Origin: DASYTH01 sp035762905
Lineage (GTDB): Bacteria; Actinomycetota; Actinomycetes; Mycobacteriales; Pseudonocardiaceae
Direction of reading: 5' to 3'
Assembly: GCF_035762905.1 (NCBI RefSeq)
Contig: NZ_DASUCC010000095.1
Coordinates: 124,001 to 188,000, forward strand
DNA length: 64,000 nt
Shown here one piece after another: positions 29,561-38,183 of the stretch; positions within the stretch are counted from its first letter, which is position 1, and each line of letters begins with the position of its first letter. The position numbers and the translations under genes were made by a program. The notes beneath the pieces were generated by a model. It was not told the DNA's origin and did no database searches. It saw nothing but the letters and a program-made list of their open reading frames with translations.

Positions 29561-29605
29561 GGTGTGTCCTCTGTGGTCTCAATTCGGTCCGACAGGGCTG
29601 CGGCA

Positions 29606-29650
29606 GGCGAACGGCGGGCGCCAGATGGCGCGTGGTCTCAGCCGTTCGCC
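29606..29650 (-). terminator. Stem-loop between DUF6167 gene and alaS
   Basis: Ten-base arms GGCGAACGGC (29606-29615) and GCCGTTCGCC (29641-29650) enclose an inner small hairpin GCGCC-AGAT-GGCGC. The structure covers the stop codon of the DUF6167-like gene and sits about 45 bases before alaS; it could attenuate read-through into alaS. Confidence 0.5.
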
Positions 29651-29934
29651 CGGCGAGCTCGCGCGTCAGCGGCGTGCGCGCCCAGCGCGCGGTGAGCCAA
29701 CGGGCTCACCCCGGACCGCTGCTCGACCATCTCGGACAACTCCTCTTCCCGCTCGGCCATCCCGGCACGGATGTCCGCGCCGAAGGCGCCGACGGCACCG
29801 GCCAACTCGCGCATCGCCTCGCCGAGGTTGGCGGCGATGCCGGCCGGGCTGGCCGCCCGGGCGGCCCGGCTGGCCTTACGACTCAACGCTACGCCGGCCG
29901 CCATGCCCACCCCAAGCCAAAAAAGCCGGCGCAT
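29638..29934 (-). CDS. DUF6167-like small membrane protein
   Basis: A 98-residue protein with one N-terminal helix (LFWLGVGMAAGVALS), a basic stretch and an amphipathic helix (ELAGAVGAFGADIRAGMAER). It matches the DUF6167 proteins encoded between the DUF948 gene and alaS in Streptomyces. Its ATG shares one base with the DUF948 stop. Function unknown. Confidence 0.7.
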   Translation of the reverse strand: MRRLFWLGVGMAAGVALSRKASRAARAASPAGIAANLGEAMRELAGAVGAFGADIRAGMAEREEELSEMVEQRSGVSPLAHRALGAHAADARARRANG

Positions 29935-30341
29935 CAGCCGGCCCTCCCCCGCCGGGCCAGCCGGGCGTGCCGGCCATCGGTCACGGCCTTGGCCTTGCGC
30001 CGGGCCTTTAACGCGCGGTTGACGCCGTAGGAGAAGGCCGCGACCTTGACCAGCGGACCGCCGAGGGTGGCGGTGAACACCGAGGTGAGCGCGGAGACGT
30101 TGCCGGTGACGGCCTGGGTGTTGGCCGTGATCCCGTCGACCCGCTCGAGCTGGGTGTTCAGGTGGTTGATCGTGGTGTTCGCCCCGGTGAACAGCGGGTC
30201 GCTGTTCACCCGGAGGTTGTGCAGGGCGAGCGTGGCTTCGTCCAGGGTGCGGCACAGTTTGATCAACACGATCACCATGACCACGGACAGCAGCAGGAAC
30301 ACCGCGGTGGCGATCAGCGCAACCCATTCGCCTGGTGACAC
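29934..30341 (-). CDS. DUF948 membrane protein
   Basis: A 135-residue protein with an N-terminal membrane helix (VALIATAVFLLLSVVMVIVLI), then a helical heptad-rich part (LDEATLALHNLRVNSDPL, NTTINHLNTQLERVDGIT) and a basic C-terminus. This is the DUF948 layout. GTG 30341 is preceded by GGAGG. Position upstream of DUF6167 and alaS is conserved. Function unknown. Confidence 0.8.
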   Translation of the reverse strand: MSPGEWVALIATAVFLLLSVVMVIVLIKLCRTLDEATLALHNLRVNSDPLFTGANTTINHLNTQLERVDGITANTQAVTGNVSALTSVFTATLGGPLVKVAAFSYGVNRALKARRKAKAVTDGRHARLARRGRAG

Positions 30342-30393
30342 GAGCCCTCCTCGCCGCTGAACTGCCTGATCGGGCGTCAGGTTACCGCGCCGC

Positions 30394-31761
30394 CTATTCG
30401 GTCGCGTCCTGCCCGCGCACCACGCGCCGCAGCCGGGGCAGCCGCTCGGCGACGGCGCGCTCGGCACCGCGCTGGGTTGGCTGGTAGTAGTCCCGGCCGA
30501 CCAGCTCGTCCGGCGGGTACTGCTGCGCGAGCACGCCGTCCGGCACGTCGTGCGGATACCGGTAGCCGGTGGCGTTGCCCAGCTTCTTGGCGCCGGCGTA
30601 GTGCCCGTCGCGCAGGTGCGCCGGCACCGACCCGATCGCGCCGCCGCGCACGTCGGCCATGGCCGCGGAGATCGCCGTGGTGACCGCGTTGGACTTGGGC
30701 GCGGTGGCGATGTGCACGGTCGCCTGGGCGAGGTTGAGCGTGCACTCGGGCAGGCCGATCAGCTGCACCGCCTGGGCGGCGGCGACGGCCACCTGCAACG
30801 CCGTCGGGTCGGCCATGCCGACCTCCTCGCTGGCCTGGATCACCAGCCGCCGGGCGATGAACCGCGGGTCCTCCCCCGCCTCGATCATCCTGGCCAGGTA
30901 GTGCAGCGCGGCGTCCACGTCGGATCCGCGCAGCGACTTGATGAACGCGCTGATCACGTCGTAGTGCTGGTCGCCCTGCCGGTCGTACCGGACCGCCGCC
31001 TTGTCCACAGTGGACTCGACGATGGCCAGGCCGATCTCCGGCTGACCCGTGGCGACGGCCGAGTCGGCGGCGGCCTCGAGCGCGGTGAGCGCCCGCCGGG
31101 CGTCGCCGCCGGCCAGCCGGACGATGTGGTCCTCGGCGTCGGCGGCCAGCCCCACGGCGCCGGCCAGCCCGCGCTCGTCGGTCAGAGCGCGCCGGACCAG
31201 GGTGCGCACGTCCTCGTCGCCGAGCGGGCGCAACTGCAGCACCAGCGAGCGGGACAGCAGCGGGGAGACCACGGAGAAGAACGGGTTCTCGGTGGTGGCG
31301 GCGATCAGCAGCACGATGCGGTCCTCGACCGCGCCGAGCAGGGCGTCCTGCTGGGTCCGGGAGAACCGGTGCACCTCGTCGATGAACAGCACGGTCGGCT
31401 CGCCGGAATGGGTCAGCCGGCGGCGCGCCTCGTCGATGACCGCGCGGACCTCCTTGACCCCGGCCGACACCGCGGACAGCGCCGCGAACCGCCGGCCGAT
31501 CGCCCGGGAAACCAGCATCGCCAGGGTGGTCTTGCCGGTCCCGGGCGGCCCGTAGAGCAGCACCGACGCCGGGGCAGCGCCCTCGACCAGCCGGCGCAGC
31601 GGCGTGCCCGGACCGAGCAGGTGGTCCTGGCCGAGCACCTCGTCCAGCGACCGCGGCCGCATGCGCACGGCCAGCGGCGTGTTCGCGGTGATCCGCGCGT
31701 CGCGCTGCGCCAACCCGTCGGACGGCGTGTCGAACAGGTCGAGGTCCAGGCCATCCTCCAC
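30394..31761 (-). CDS. rarA: Replication-associated recombination protein A
   Basis: AAA+ ATPase that acts at stalled forks (MgsA/WRNIP1 family). The 455-residue protein has the Walker A GPPGTGKTTLAML, Walker B VLFIDEVHRFSRTQQDALL, the clamp-loader-like sensor ATTENPFFSVVSPLLSRS and the tetramerisation C-terminal part (DPTALQVAVAAAQAVQLIG, NAVTTAISAAMADV). GTG 31761 is the first likely start after the previous gene's stop. It matches Rv2559c. Confidence 0.93.
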   Translation of the reverse strand: MEDGLDLDLFDTPSDGLAQRDARITANTPLAVRMRPRSLDEVLGQDHLLGPGTPLRRLVEGAAPASVLLYGPPGTGKTTLAMLVSRAIGRRFAALSAVSAGVKEVRAVIDEARRRLTHSGEPTVLFIDEVHRFSRTQQDALLGAVEDRIVLLIAATTENPFFSVVSPLLSRSLVLQLRPLGDEDVRTLVRRALTDERGLAGAVGLAADAEDHIVRLAGGDARRALTALEAAADSAVATGQPEIGLAIVESTVDKAAVRYDRQGDQHYDVISAFIKSLRGSDVDAALHYLARMIEAGEDPRFIARRLVIQASEEVGMADPTALQVAVAAAQAVQLIGLPECTLNLAQATVHIATAPKSNAVTTAISAAMADVRGGAIGSVPAHLRDGHYAGAKKLGNATGYRYPHDVPDGVLAQQYPPDELVGRDYYQPTQRGAERAVAERLPRLRRVVRGQDATE

Positions 31762-31792
31762 GGTGGCGAACGCTACTCGCCGGGACCGACGA

Positions 31793-32995
31793 TCAACGAA
31801 ACGCGGGGTAGAGCGGCAGCAGGTGCTCACCGTCGAGCCGGGACTCCAGCGCCCGCACCACGATCCCGGCGTGCTCGGCAACCGGGTCGGCGCCACAGGC
31901 CGCGGCGTAGCGGGCCAGCCGGCGCCAGCGCGCGGCCAGCACCCTGGACCGGTCCGGCGTCTCGATCGACTTGGCCGCGTGCGGGCAACCCTCCAGCTCC
32001 GGGTTGGTCAGCAGCTGCCAGGTGGTGTACCAGACCCAGAACATCTGCGCGTCCAGCAGCCGGGGCAGCAGCACGGTGTCGTCGGTCAGGTCCGGCCACA
32101 CCCCGCGCACCTCGGCCCGCCAACCGGCGAGCATCGCGTCGGTCATCCCGGTCGGCAGGCCGAACGCGCACCAGCACACCGGGAACGGCACCCGCAGGTA
32201 GGCCGCGTCGAACAGGACGTTGCGCACGCAGCCGCCCTCGAAGTCCAGGAACCGCACGCCCCGGCTGGTGATCAGGTTGTTGTCCGGGCAGGAGTCGGCC
32301 GGGCTGCATGCCCGGTGGTGCTCGACACCGAGCAGTTCCCTGGCGCGCGCGGCGCATTCCCGGGCGGCCGTCGAGGTGGCCACGCCGAACCGGGTCTCGA
32401 GCAGGTCGGGCAGCTCGGCGAGCGCGGTGGGCCCGTCCGCGGCCAGCGGATCCTTCGCGCCGAGCCGGCCGAGCCGCCGCTGCAGCGCGTCGAAGTCGGC
32501 CTCCCGCCCGGCGGTGGTGGCGTGCAGCCGGCCGAGGGAGTGCGCCCAGGACAGCAGCGCCCGCTCGGCCGCCCTGGCGTCAGTGCCCATCAGCTTGCCG
32601 GCCAGGGTCGGCGCCAGACCGAGATCCTCCATGACCAGCAGCCGGCTGTCCCCGGAGTGCGCGAACAGCTCCGGGCACACCCGGTCCTCGGTGGCCAGCG
32701 AGGTGTAGAGCTGGTAGCTGACCGCCTCGCGCACGAAGCTGTCGCTCGGCCCGCCGTCCGGCGGCGGCACGTACCGCTTCAGCACCAGGCTGCGCGGCAG
32801 CGCGAACGGGCTGGACGCGACCTTCACCCGCAGCACGATCGACCGCTCACTGCCACCGAGGTCCACCGGCTCGGGCGCCAGCGTGATCCGCGCCCCGAAA
32901 CGCTTGCTGAGCAGCGACTCCGCCGCCAGCACGGTTGCCACGATCTCCGCGTCATTGTGGATGGTCGGCGGGTCGGCGGCGAGGTCCACACTCAT
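31793..32995 (-). CDS. Aminoglycoside-phosphotransferase-fold kinase
   Basis: A 400-residue protein with a protein-kinase-like fold of the APH family: RSLVLKRYVPP with the putative ATP Lys, VMEDLG hinge, DSCPDNNLI in which Asp and Asn match the catalytic HGDxxxxN pattern, and FLDFEGG for the metal-binding Asp. The usual His of HGD is replaced by SPA, so the active site is atypical. Substrate unknown. GGAGGCG lies right before ATG 32995. It is 31 bases from rarA and probably co-transcribed. Confidence 0.8.
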   Translation of the reverse strand: MSVDLAADPPTIHNDAEIVATVLAAESLLSKRFGARITLAPEPVDLGGSERSIVLRVKVASSPFALPRSLVLKRYVPPPDGGPSDSFVREAVSYQLYTSLATEDRVCPELFAHSGDSRLLVMEDLGLAPTLAGKLMGTDARAAERALLSWAHSLGRLHATTAGREADFDALQRRLGRLGAKDPLAADGPTALAELPDLLETRFGVATSTAARECAARARELLGVEHHRACSPADSCPDNNLITSRGVRFLDFEGGCVRNVLFDAAYLRVPFPVCWCAFGLPTGMTDAMLAGWRAEVRGVWPDLTDDTVLLPRLLDAQMFWVWYTTWQLLTNPELEGCPHAAKSIETPDRSRVLAARWRRLARYAAACGADPVAEHAGIVVRALESRLDGEHLLPLYPAFR

Positions 32996-33079
32996 CGCCT
33001 CCGACCCTACTCGCGCGGAACCGCCCCGGCCCGATGTCAACGACGGTAATCGTGTCAACCGATTCAGTACGACACTGTT

Positions 33080-34024
33080 TCAGCCCTTGGGCAGCGGACG
33101 CTTCACCTCGGCCGCGTGCCAGGTTCCCCGGCGCAGCAACAACACCAGCACCGCGGCGAGCACGATGCCGATCAGGTTCACGGCCAGCTGCGTGACCGAC
33201 CCGAGAAACTTCGCCCACTCGCCGAAGATCAGGGCCAGCGGCGCGTAGCCGGCGGCCGGAACCGTGGTGACCGAGATGAACACGCCGACAAGGGCCGCCG
33301 ACTTCGCCGAGGTCAGCGACAGCATCCCGGCGGCACCCGCGAGCAGCGCCACGATCAGCGAGAACCAGCCCACCTGGTAGACGAAGTCGATCTGGTGATC
33401 GGCTCCGAACACCGCCGCGGCGTCGAACAGTCCGACCAGATGACCGAGCCACGTGGCCACCGCCGTGATCGTCATCGCCAGCGGGAACCCGACCGCAAGC
33501 GCCAGGCCACCGCGCCGGACCAGATCCCCGCGGCGCAGCACCAGACCGACGGCGATCGCGGCCAGCGGCCCGAACTCGGGGCCGACCACCATCGCGCCGA
33601 CGATCGTGATCGGCGAGTTGGTGATCGCGCCGACCGCGGCCAGCAGGCAGGCGATGGCCAGGAATGCCAGGAACGTGCCGTTGAGCCGGGACTCCTCGCC
33701 GGTCTTGGCCAACAATTCCTGCCACACCACGGCGTCGGCCGGGTCGCCGGGTGCCCTGATTCCGGCCACGTCCGCCGCGTCGGACAGCGCGGTGTCGATC
33801 TGTTCCAGCGTGATGCCGCCGGTGTGATCGACGCCGACCGCGCACAGCGCCGCGATCAGGCCGTCGACGGCCTCCCTGGCCACATCGGCCTCGACGAGGT
33901 CGCCGGACGGTTGCACGCCGGCGTCGCGCAGCAGCACCACGTGGGTGGCGCCGGGTGCGGCGCGCAGGATCGACAGCACGTCCTCGGTGCTCCCGGCCGG
34001 GGAGATCACCCGCAGGTGCAGCAC
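33080..34024 (-). CDS. DUF389 membrane protein
   Basis: A 314-residue protein. The N-terminal 110 residues are soluble and the rest has six hydrophobic segments with the DUF389 signature ITNSPITIVGAMVVGPEFGPLAA and GLVLRRGDLVRRG. The family is of unknown function and often near stress or transport genes. It is 3 bases after aspS and likely shares its transcript. Confidence 0.9.
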   Translation of the reverse strand: MLHLRVISPAGSTEDVLSILRAAPGATHVVLLRDAGVQPSGDLVEADVAREAVDGLIAALCAVGVDHTGGITLEQIDTALSDAADVAGIRAPGDPADAVVWQELLAKTGEESRLNGTFLAFLAIACLLAAVGAITNSPITIVGAMVVGPEFGPLAAIAVGLVLRRGDLVRRGGLALAVGFPLAMTITAVATWLGHLVGLFDAAAVFGADHQIDFVYQVGWFSLIVALLAGAAGMLSLTSAKSAALVGVFISVTTVPAAGYAPLALIFGEWAKFLGSVTQLAVNLIGIVLAAVLVLLLRRGTWHAAEVKRPLPKG

Positions 34025-34027
34025 GGC

Positions 34028-35809
34028 TCAGTGCGCCGCGGGCGCCGGCTTGGCGTCGACGCCGGCCTCCCGGCGCTGTTCGGCGGTGATCGGCGCGGGG
34101 GCGCCGGTGAGCGGGTCGTAGCCGCCACCCGACTTGGGGAAGGCGATCACGTCCCGGATGGAGTCGCTGCCGGCGAGCAGCATCACGGTCCGGTCCCAGC
34201 CGATGGCCACCCCGCCGTGCGGCGGCGGTCCGTATTTGAGCGCCTCGAGCAGGAAGCCGAACTTCTCCCTGGCCTCCTCCGGCGGGATGCCCATCACGGC
34301 GAGCACCCGCTCCTGCACGTCGGCCCGGTGGATCCGGATGGACCCGCCGCCAAGCTCGTTGCCGTTGCAGACGATGTCGTAGGCGTAGGCCAGCGCGTTG
34401 CCCGGGTCGTCCTCGAACCGGTCCAGCCAGTCCGGCGTCGGCGCGGTGAACGCGTGGTGCACCGCGGTCCACCGGCCGCCACCGACCGCGACGTCGCCGT
34501 GACTGCGGGCGGCCTCGGCCTCCTCGAACAGCGGGGCGTCCACCACCCAGACGAACGCCCAGGCCGACTCGTCGATCAGCCCGCAGCGCCGGCCGATCTC
34601 CAGCCGCGCGGCGCCGAGCAACGCCCGGGCCTCGGACACCGGGCCGGCGGCGAAGAAGATGCAGTCACCCGGCTCGGCACCGGCCGCCTTGGCCAGGCCG
34701 TCCCGTTCGGCCTCGGAGAGGTTCTTGGCGACCGGTCCGCCGAGCGTGCCGTCCTCACCGACCAGCACGTAGGCCAGCCCCTTGCCGCCGCGCTGGCGAG
34801 CCCAGTCCTGCCAGGCGTCGAGTTGTTTGCGCGGCTGGCCGGCCCCGCCCGGCATCACCACCGAGCCGACGTAGGGCGCCCGGAACACCCGGAACGGGCT
34901 GTCCGCGAAGTACTCGGTCAGGTCGGTGAGCTCGGTGGCCAGCCGCAGGTCCGGCTTGTCGGTGCCGTACCGGGCCATCGACTCGGCATAGGTGATCCGC
35001 GGGATCGGCTGCGGAACCTCGTAGCCGGCCAGCTCGCGCCACAGCGCCGCCATGATGCGTTCGGTCAGCGCGATCACGTCGTCCTGGTCGACGAAGCTCA
35101 TCTCGATGTCGAGCTGGGTGAACTCGGGCTGCCGGTCGGCCCGGAAGTCCTCGTCCCGGTAACAGCGGGCGATCTGGTAGTACCGCTCCAACCCGCCGAC
35201 CATGAGCAGCTGCTTGAACAGCTGGGGCGACTGCGGCAGCGCGTACCAGGAGCCGGGCCGAAGCCGGGCGGGCACCACGAAGTCGCGGGCGCCCTCCGGC
35301 GTGGACCGGGTCAGCGTCGGGGTCTCGACCTCGACGAAGTTCTCCCGGTGCAACAGCTCGCGGGCGATCCGGTTGGCCTCGCTGCGCATCCGGATGGCCC
35401 GCGCCTGGCTGGCCCGGCGCAGGTCGAGATAGCGGTGCCGCAGCCGCACCTCCTCGCCGACGGTCAGATGCTCGTCGACCGGGAACGGCAGCGGGGCGGC
35501 CTCGCTGAGCACGTCGAGCCCGGTGGCCAGCAGCTCGATCTCGCCGGTGGCCAGCTCCGGGTTCTCGTTGCCGGCCGGCCGGCGGCCGACCTCCCCGGTC
35601 ACCCGCACGCAGAACTCGGCGCGCAGGTGGTGGGCCCGCTCGGCCATCTCGCCCTCGCGGAAGACCACCTGCGAGACACCGGAGGCGTCCCGGAGATCCA
35701 CGAAGATGACCCCACCGTGATCGCGCCGGTGCGCCACCCAGCCGCTCAGCGTCACGGTCTGCCCGACGTGCTCGGCCCGGAGCGTTCCGGCCTCGTGGGT
35801 GCGGATCAC
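34028..35809 (-). CDS. aspS: Aspartyl-tRNA synthetase
   Basis: Charges tRNA-Asp. The 593-residue protein has the OB-fold anticodon domain (TVTLSGWVAHRRDHGGVIFVD), class II motif 1 RHRYLDLRR, motif 2 CYRDEDFRADRQPEFTQLD, the bacterial insertion domain (GAD, around 280-420), and motif 3 GVAIGWDRTVML. GTG 35809 has AGAGAGG 6 bases upstream. No gatCAB genes are in view, so I cannot say whether it also mischarges tRNA-Asn. Confidence 0.97.
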   Translation of the reverse strand: MIRTHEAGTLRAEHVGQTVTLSGWVAHRRDHGGVIFVDLRDASGVSQVVFREGEMAERAHHLRAEFCVRVTGEVGRRPAGNENPELATGEIELLATGLDVLSEAAPLPFPVDEHLTVGEEVRLRHRYLDLRRASQARAIRMRSEANRIARELLHRENFVEVETPTLTRSTPEGARDFVVPARLRPGSWYALPQSPQLFKQLLMVGGLERYYQIARCYRDEDFRADRQPEFTQLDIEMSFVDQDDVIALTERIMAALWRELAGYEVPQPIPRITYAESMARYGTDKPDLRLATELTDLTEYFADSPFRVFRAPYVGSVVMPGGAGQPRKQLDAWQDWARQRGGKGLAYVLVGEDGTLGGPVAKNLSEAERDGLAKAAGAEPGDCIFFAAGPVSEARALLGAARLEIGRRCGLIDESAWAFVWVVDAPLFEEAEAARSHGDVAVGGGRWTAVHHAFTAPTPDWLDRFEDDPGNALAYAYDIVCNGNELGGGSIRIHRADVQERVLAVMGIPPEEAREKFGFLLEALKYGPPPHGGVAIGWDRTVMLLAGSDSIRDVIAFPKSGGGYDPLTGAPAPITAEQRREAGVDAKPAPAAH

Positions 35810-36010
35810 CGGTGGCCTCTCTACATGTTCGTGGATGGTGGACCCCTCACGATGAGGCTAGCCAACCCCCCGCCCCGCGAGTCCACCAGGTTAGGTGTCC
35901 GATAACCGAACGTAGCTAACTGTTTACGGCCAGATTTAACGTGAACGCTACCCATCGCCCTGCTCACGTCGTACTGTGCTACCACGGCGTAAGGAATCAG
36001 GGGAGATCCA

Positions 36011-37018
36011 ATGGGTAGCGGTATCACCCGCGAGCCAGTTCGAGAGCTTCACACAAACAGCACCTTGCAGCGTGCAATTGTTAGTGAACAACCGGACTCC
36101 CTGGTCGCGGATGCATTTCCAACAGCTTTACGTGCGGCAATCCAGGCAAGCGGGCTCAGTCTGGATCGCATCCAGTATCGATTGCGTTCGCGCGGCGTGT
36201 CGGTGAGCGTCACCGCCCTGAGCTATTGGCAGTCCGGCCGGCGCCGTCCCGAGCGCGCGGAGTCCCTCGCGGCCCTCGGCCATCTGGAATCCGTGCTCGG
36301 CGTGGCGCCCGGATCGCTGATGGCGCTGCTCGGACCGCCCCGGCCGCGCGGGCGGGCCAACCGGGAGTCCAACCGGCTGCCGATCGAGTCGCTGTGGACC
36401 AACAGCGAGCAGGTTTCCCGGTTGCTCAAACGGATCGACTTCACCACCGAGGCGGCGCTCACCAAGATCAGCCAGCAGGACGTGATGGAGCTGGCCGCCG
36501 ACCAGGGCGAGAAGCGGATCAACGTGCGGCAGGTGCTGCGCGCCGAGCGGGACGGCGCCGAGCGCACGATCATGGTCTACGACCTCGAGCGGGTCGGCCG
36601 CCCGTTCCCGACGGTGAGCGCGGCACACGGCTGCACGATCGGCCGGGTGGCGCACGATCCGGCCGCCGGGATCATGGCCGCGGAGATCCTGCTCGAGGCG
36701 CCGCTGCACCGCGCCGAGACGGTGATCCTGGACTACGCGCTCACCCACCCCGGACCGCCCTACTCGCGCGGCGACGACAGCTACTGCCGCAAGTTCACCA
36801 CGCCGGTCCGTGAGTTCGTGCTCGAGCTGCGGTTCGACCCGCGGATGCTGCCCCGCTACTGCGAGCAGTACACCACCGACCCGGACAACCAGATCACCAG
36901 CCGCCGGCGAGTCGAGATCAACGCCGACGGACACGGCCACGCGGTCGCCCTCGACTTCGGGCCGGGCATCTTCTGCGTGCGCTGGGAATGGCCGGACGGC
37001 CGCCAGATCACCATCTAG
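36011..37018 (+). CDS. XRE-type DNA-binding protein with unknown C-terminal domain
   Basis: A 335-residue protein with an atypical XRE-like helix-turn-helix (residues 40-105: FPTALRAAIQASGLSLDRIQ, VSVTALSYWQSGRRRPERAES) and a C-terminal part of about 200 residues with LRAERDGAERTIMVYDL and VNCNO-like patterns absent; no known ligand domain is recognisable. GGGGAG lies 5 bases before the ATG. The 201 bases before it, shared with aspS, are AT-richer and hold no gene; the promoters of both genes are expected there. Regulated genes unknown. Confidence 0.75.
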   Translation: MGSGITREPVRELHTNSTLQRAIVSEQPDSLVADAFPTALRAAIQASGLSLDRIQYRLRSRGVSVSVTALSYWQSGRRRPERAESLAALGHLESVLGVAPGSLMALLGPPRPRGRANRESNRLPIESLWTNSEQVSRLLKRIDFTTEAALTKISQQDVMELAADQGEKRINVRQVLRAERDGAERTIMVYDLERVGRPFPTVSAAHGCTIGRVAHDPAAGIMAAEILLEAPLHRAETVILDYALTHPGPPYSRGDDSYCRKFTTPVREFVLELRFDPRMLPRYCEQYTTDPDNQITSRRRVEINADGHGHAVALDFGPGIFCVRWEWPDGRQITI

Positions 37019-37030
37019 CCTGTTCCTGGA

Positions 37031-37219
37031 TCACGGTGTGCAGCCTTGGCCCGACCAACGGGCGAAGTCGATGAGCCGCCGGGCGTCCACCCGGTCGAGC
37101 ACCGGCCCGCCGGGATTCTTGGTGTCCCGCACCAGCCGGTAGGTGTGCGCGATCTCGACGCAGTTCGACTCGCCGCCAGACCTGCTGGACTTCTTGAACC
37201 GCAAGGGTTCCCCGTGCAT
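37031..37219 (-). CDS. DUF397 small protein, second copy
   Basis: A 62-residue DUF397 protein (FKKSSRSGGESNCVEIAHTY, LVRDTKNPGGPVL, RRLIDFARW). It follows the XRE gene below by 6 bases with a GGGGAG in that gap, so the two are co-translated. It is more diverged from the 13597 copy than the two regulators' shared architecture would suggest, so the pairs are not a recent duplication. Confidence 0.9.
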   Translation of the reverse strand: MHGEPLRFKKSSRSGGESNCVEIAHTYRLVRDTKNPGGPVLDRVDARRLIDFARWSGQGCTP

Positions 37220-37225
37220 CTCGGT

Positions 37226-38068
37226 TCAGCTCCCCATGATCAGTCTTTCTACCAGACTCTCGATTTTATCCCGGCTTTCCTGCTCTCCCAGGGCGATCCG
37301 GTCCAGCCGCGACCTGGCCGCGACGTAGGCGGCGGTCTCCTTGTCGAACAGGAACGTGGCCGACCGCAGGTGCTCGAGGTGAACCACCGGCCCGGTGTGC
37401 TCGAAGTCCATCAGGTACCAGCTGCCCAGCGTGAACGACGTCGGCGCGTCGACGATCCGGACGGTCACCCCTTCCCGGGTGGAGACCCGGATCAGGTGGC
37501 GTAGCTGGCGGACGAACTCGTCCGTGCCGCAGAGCCGGTTGCACAGTGCCGCGACACCGACGAACGCGGTGTAGTCGACCTCGCGGCGGGCCAGCAGTTC
37601 CTGGCGCTGCATCCGGGCGCCGAGCCGCGGGTTGACGTCGTTGTCCGCCACGCCCCAGTCGCGCATGATCGCGATCGAGTACTCCTTGGTCTGCAACAGA
37701 CCGGGCACCACGCCAGGGCTCCAGTCGGTCAGCCGGGTGGCCTCGTGCTCGTAGGAGGCCAGCGCGCCGAGCGAGTTGGTCAGCCCGGCCGGCGGGCGGT
37801 CCCACCAGCCGAGCGCGACCGGTTCCCTGGCCCTGGCCAGCAGCGCGTCGCGCCGTTGCGAGGACAGTTCGTAGATGACCGCGAGGCCCTGGATGGCCTC
37901 GGGCGAGATGTGCCGCTGACCGCGTTCGAGTCGACTCAAGGTGGACACGTTCCAGTGGATGGCACCGGCGACGTCGGCGAGACTTTTGCCCGCCTGTTCC
38001 CGCAGCACGCGCAGTTCCGCGCCCAGTGCCCTGTCCCGCGGTGTTCCTGGCCGGTGTTTGCCGCCCAT
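37226..38068 (-). CDS. XRE-family regulator with DUF5753 domain, second copy
   Basis: A 280-residue regulator. The helix-turn-helix is at residues 14-70 (LGAELRVLREQAGKSLADVA, WNVSTLSRLERGQRHISPEA), then DUF5753 (ASYEHEATRLTDWSPGVVPG, LLQTKEYSIAIMRD, RQELLARREVDYTAFV). GGAGGGG precedes ATG 38068. Before it, CCGCA-GA-TGCGG (38118-38129) and a TCTGCG/CGCAGA pair (38104-38124) are possible operator elements; the first-copy GGATAC sites are not seen here. Confidence 0.88.
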   Translation of the reverse strand: MGGKHRPGTPRDRALGAELRVLREQAGKSLADVAGAIHWNVSTLSRLERGQRHISPEAIQGLAVIYELSSQRRDALLARAREPVALGWWDRPPAGLTNSLGALASYEHEATRLTDWSPGVVPGLLQTKEYSIAIMRDWGVADNDVNPRLGARMQRQELLARREVDYTAFVGVAALCNRLCGTDEFVRQLRHLIRVSTREGVTVRIVDAPTSFTLGSWYLMDFEHTGPVVHLEHLRSATFLFDKETAAYVAARSRLDRIALGEQESRDKIESLVERLIMGS

Positions 38069-38183
38069 CGCTCCCCTCCGAGTCCGTATCGCCGTTTGAC
38101 GCCTCTGCGAGTCAGACCCGCAGATGCGGCCGGCGATGACGAAAACGGATGAAGTTGTCCCAAACCGCGTCCTTTGCGGGCGG

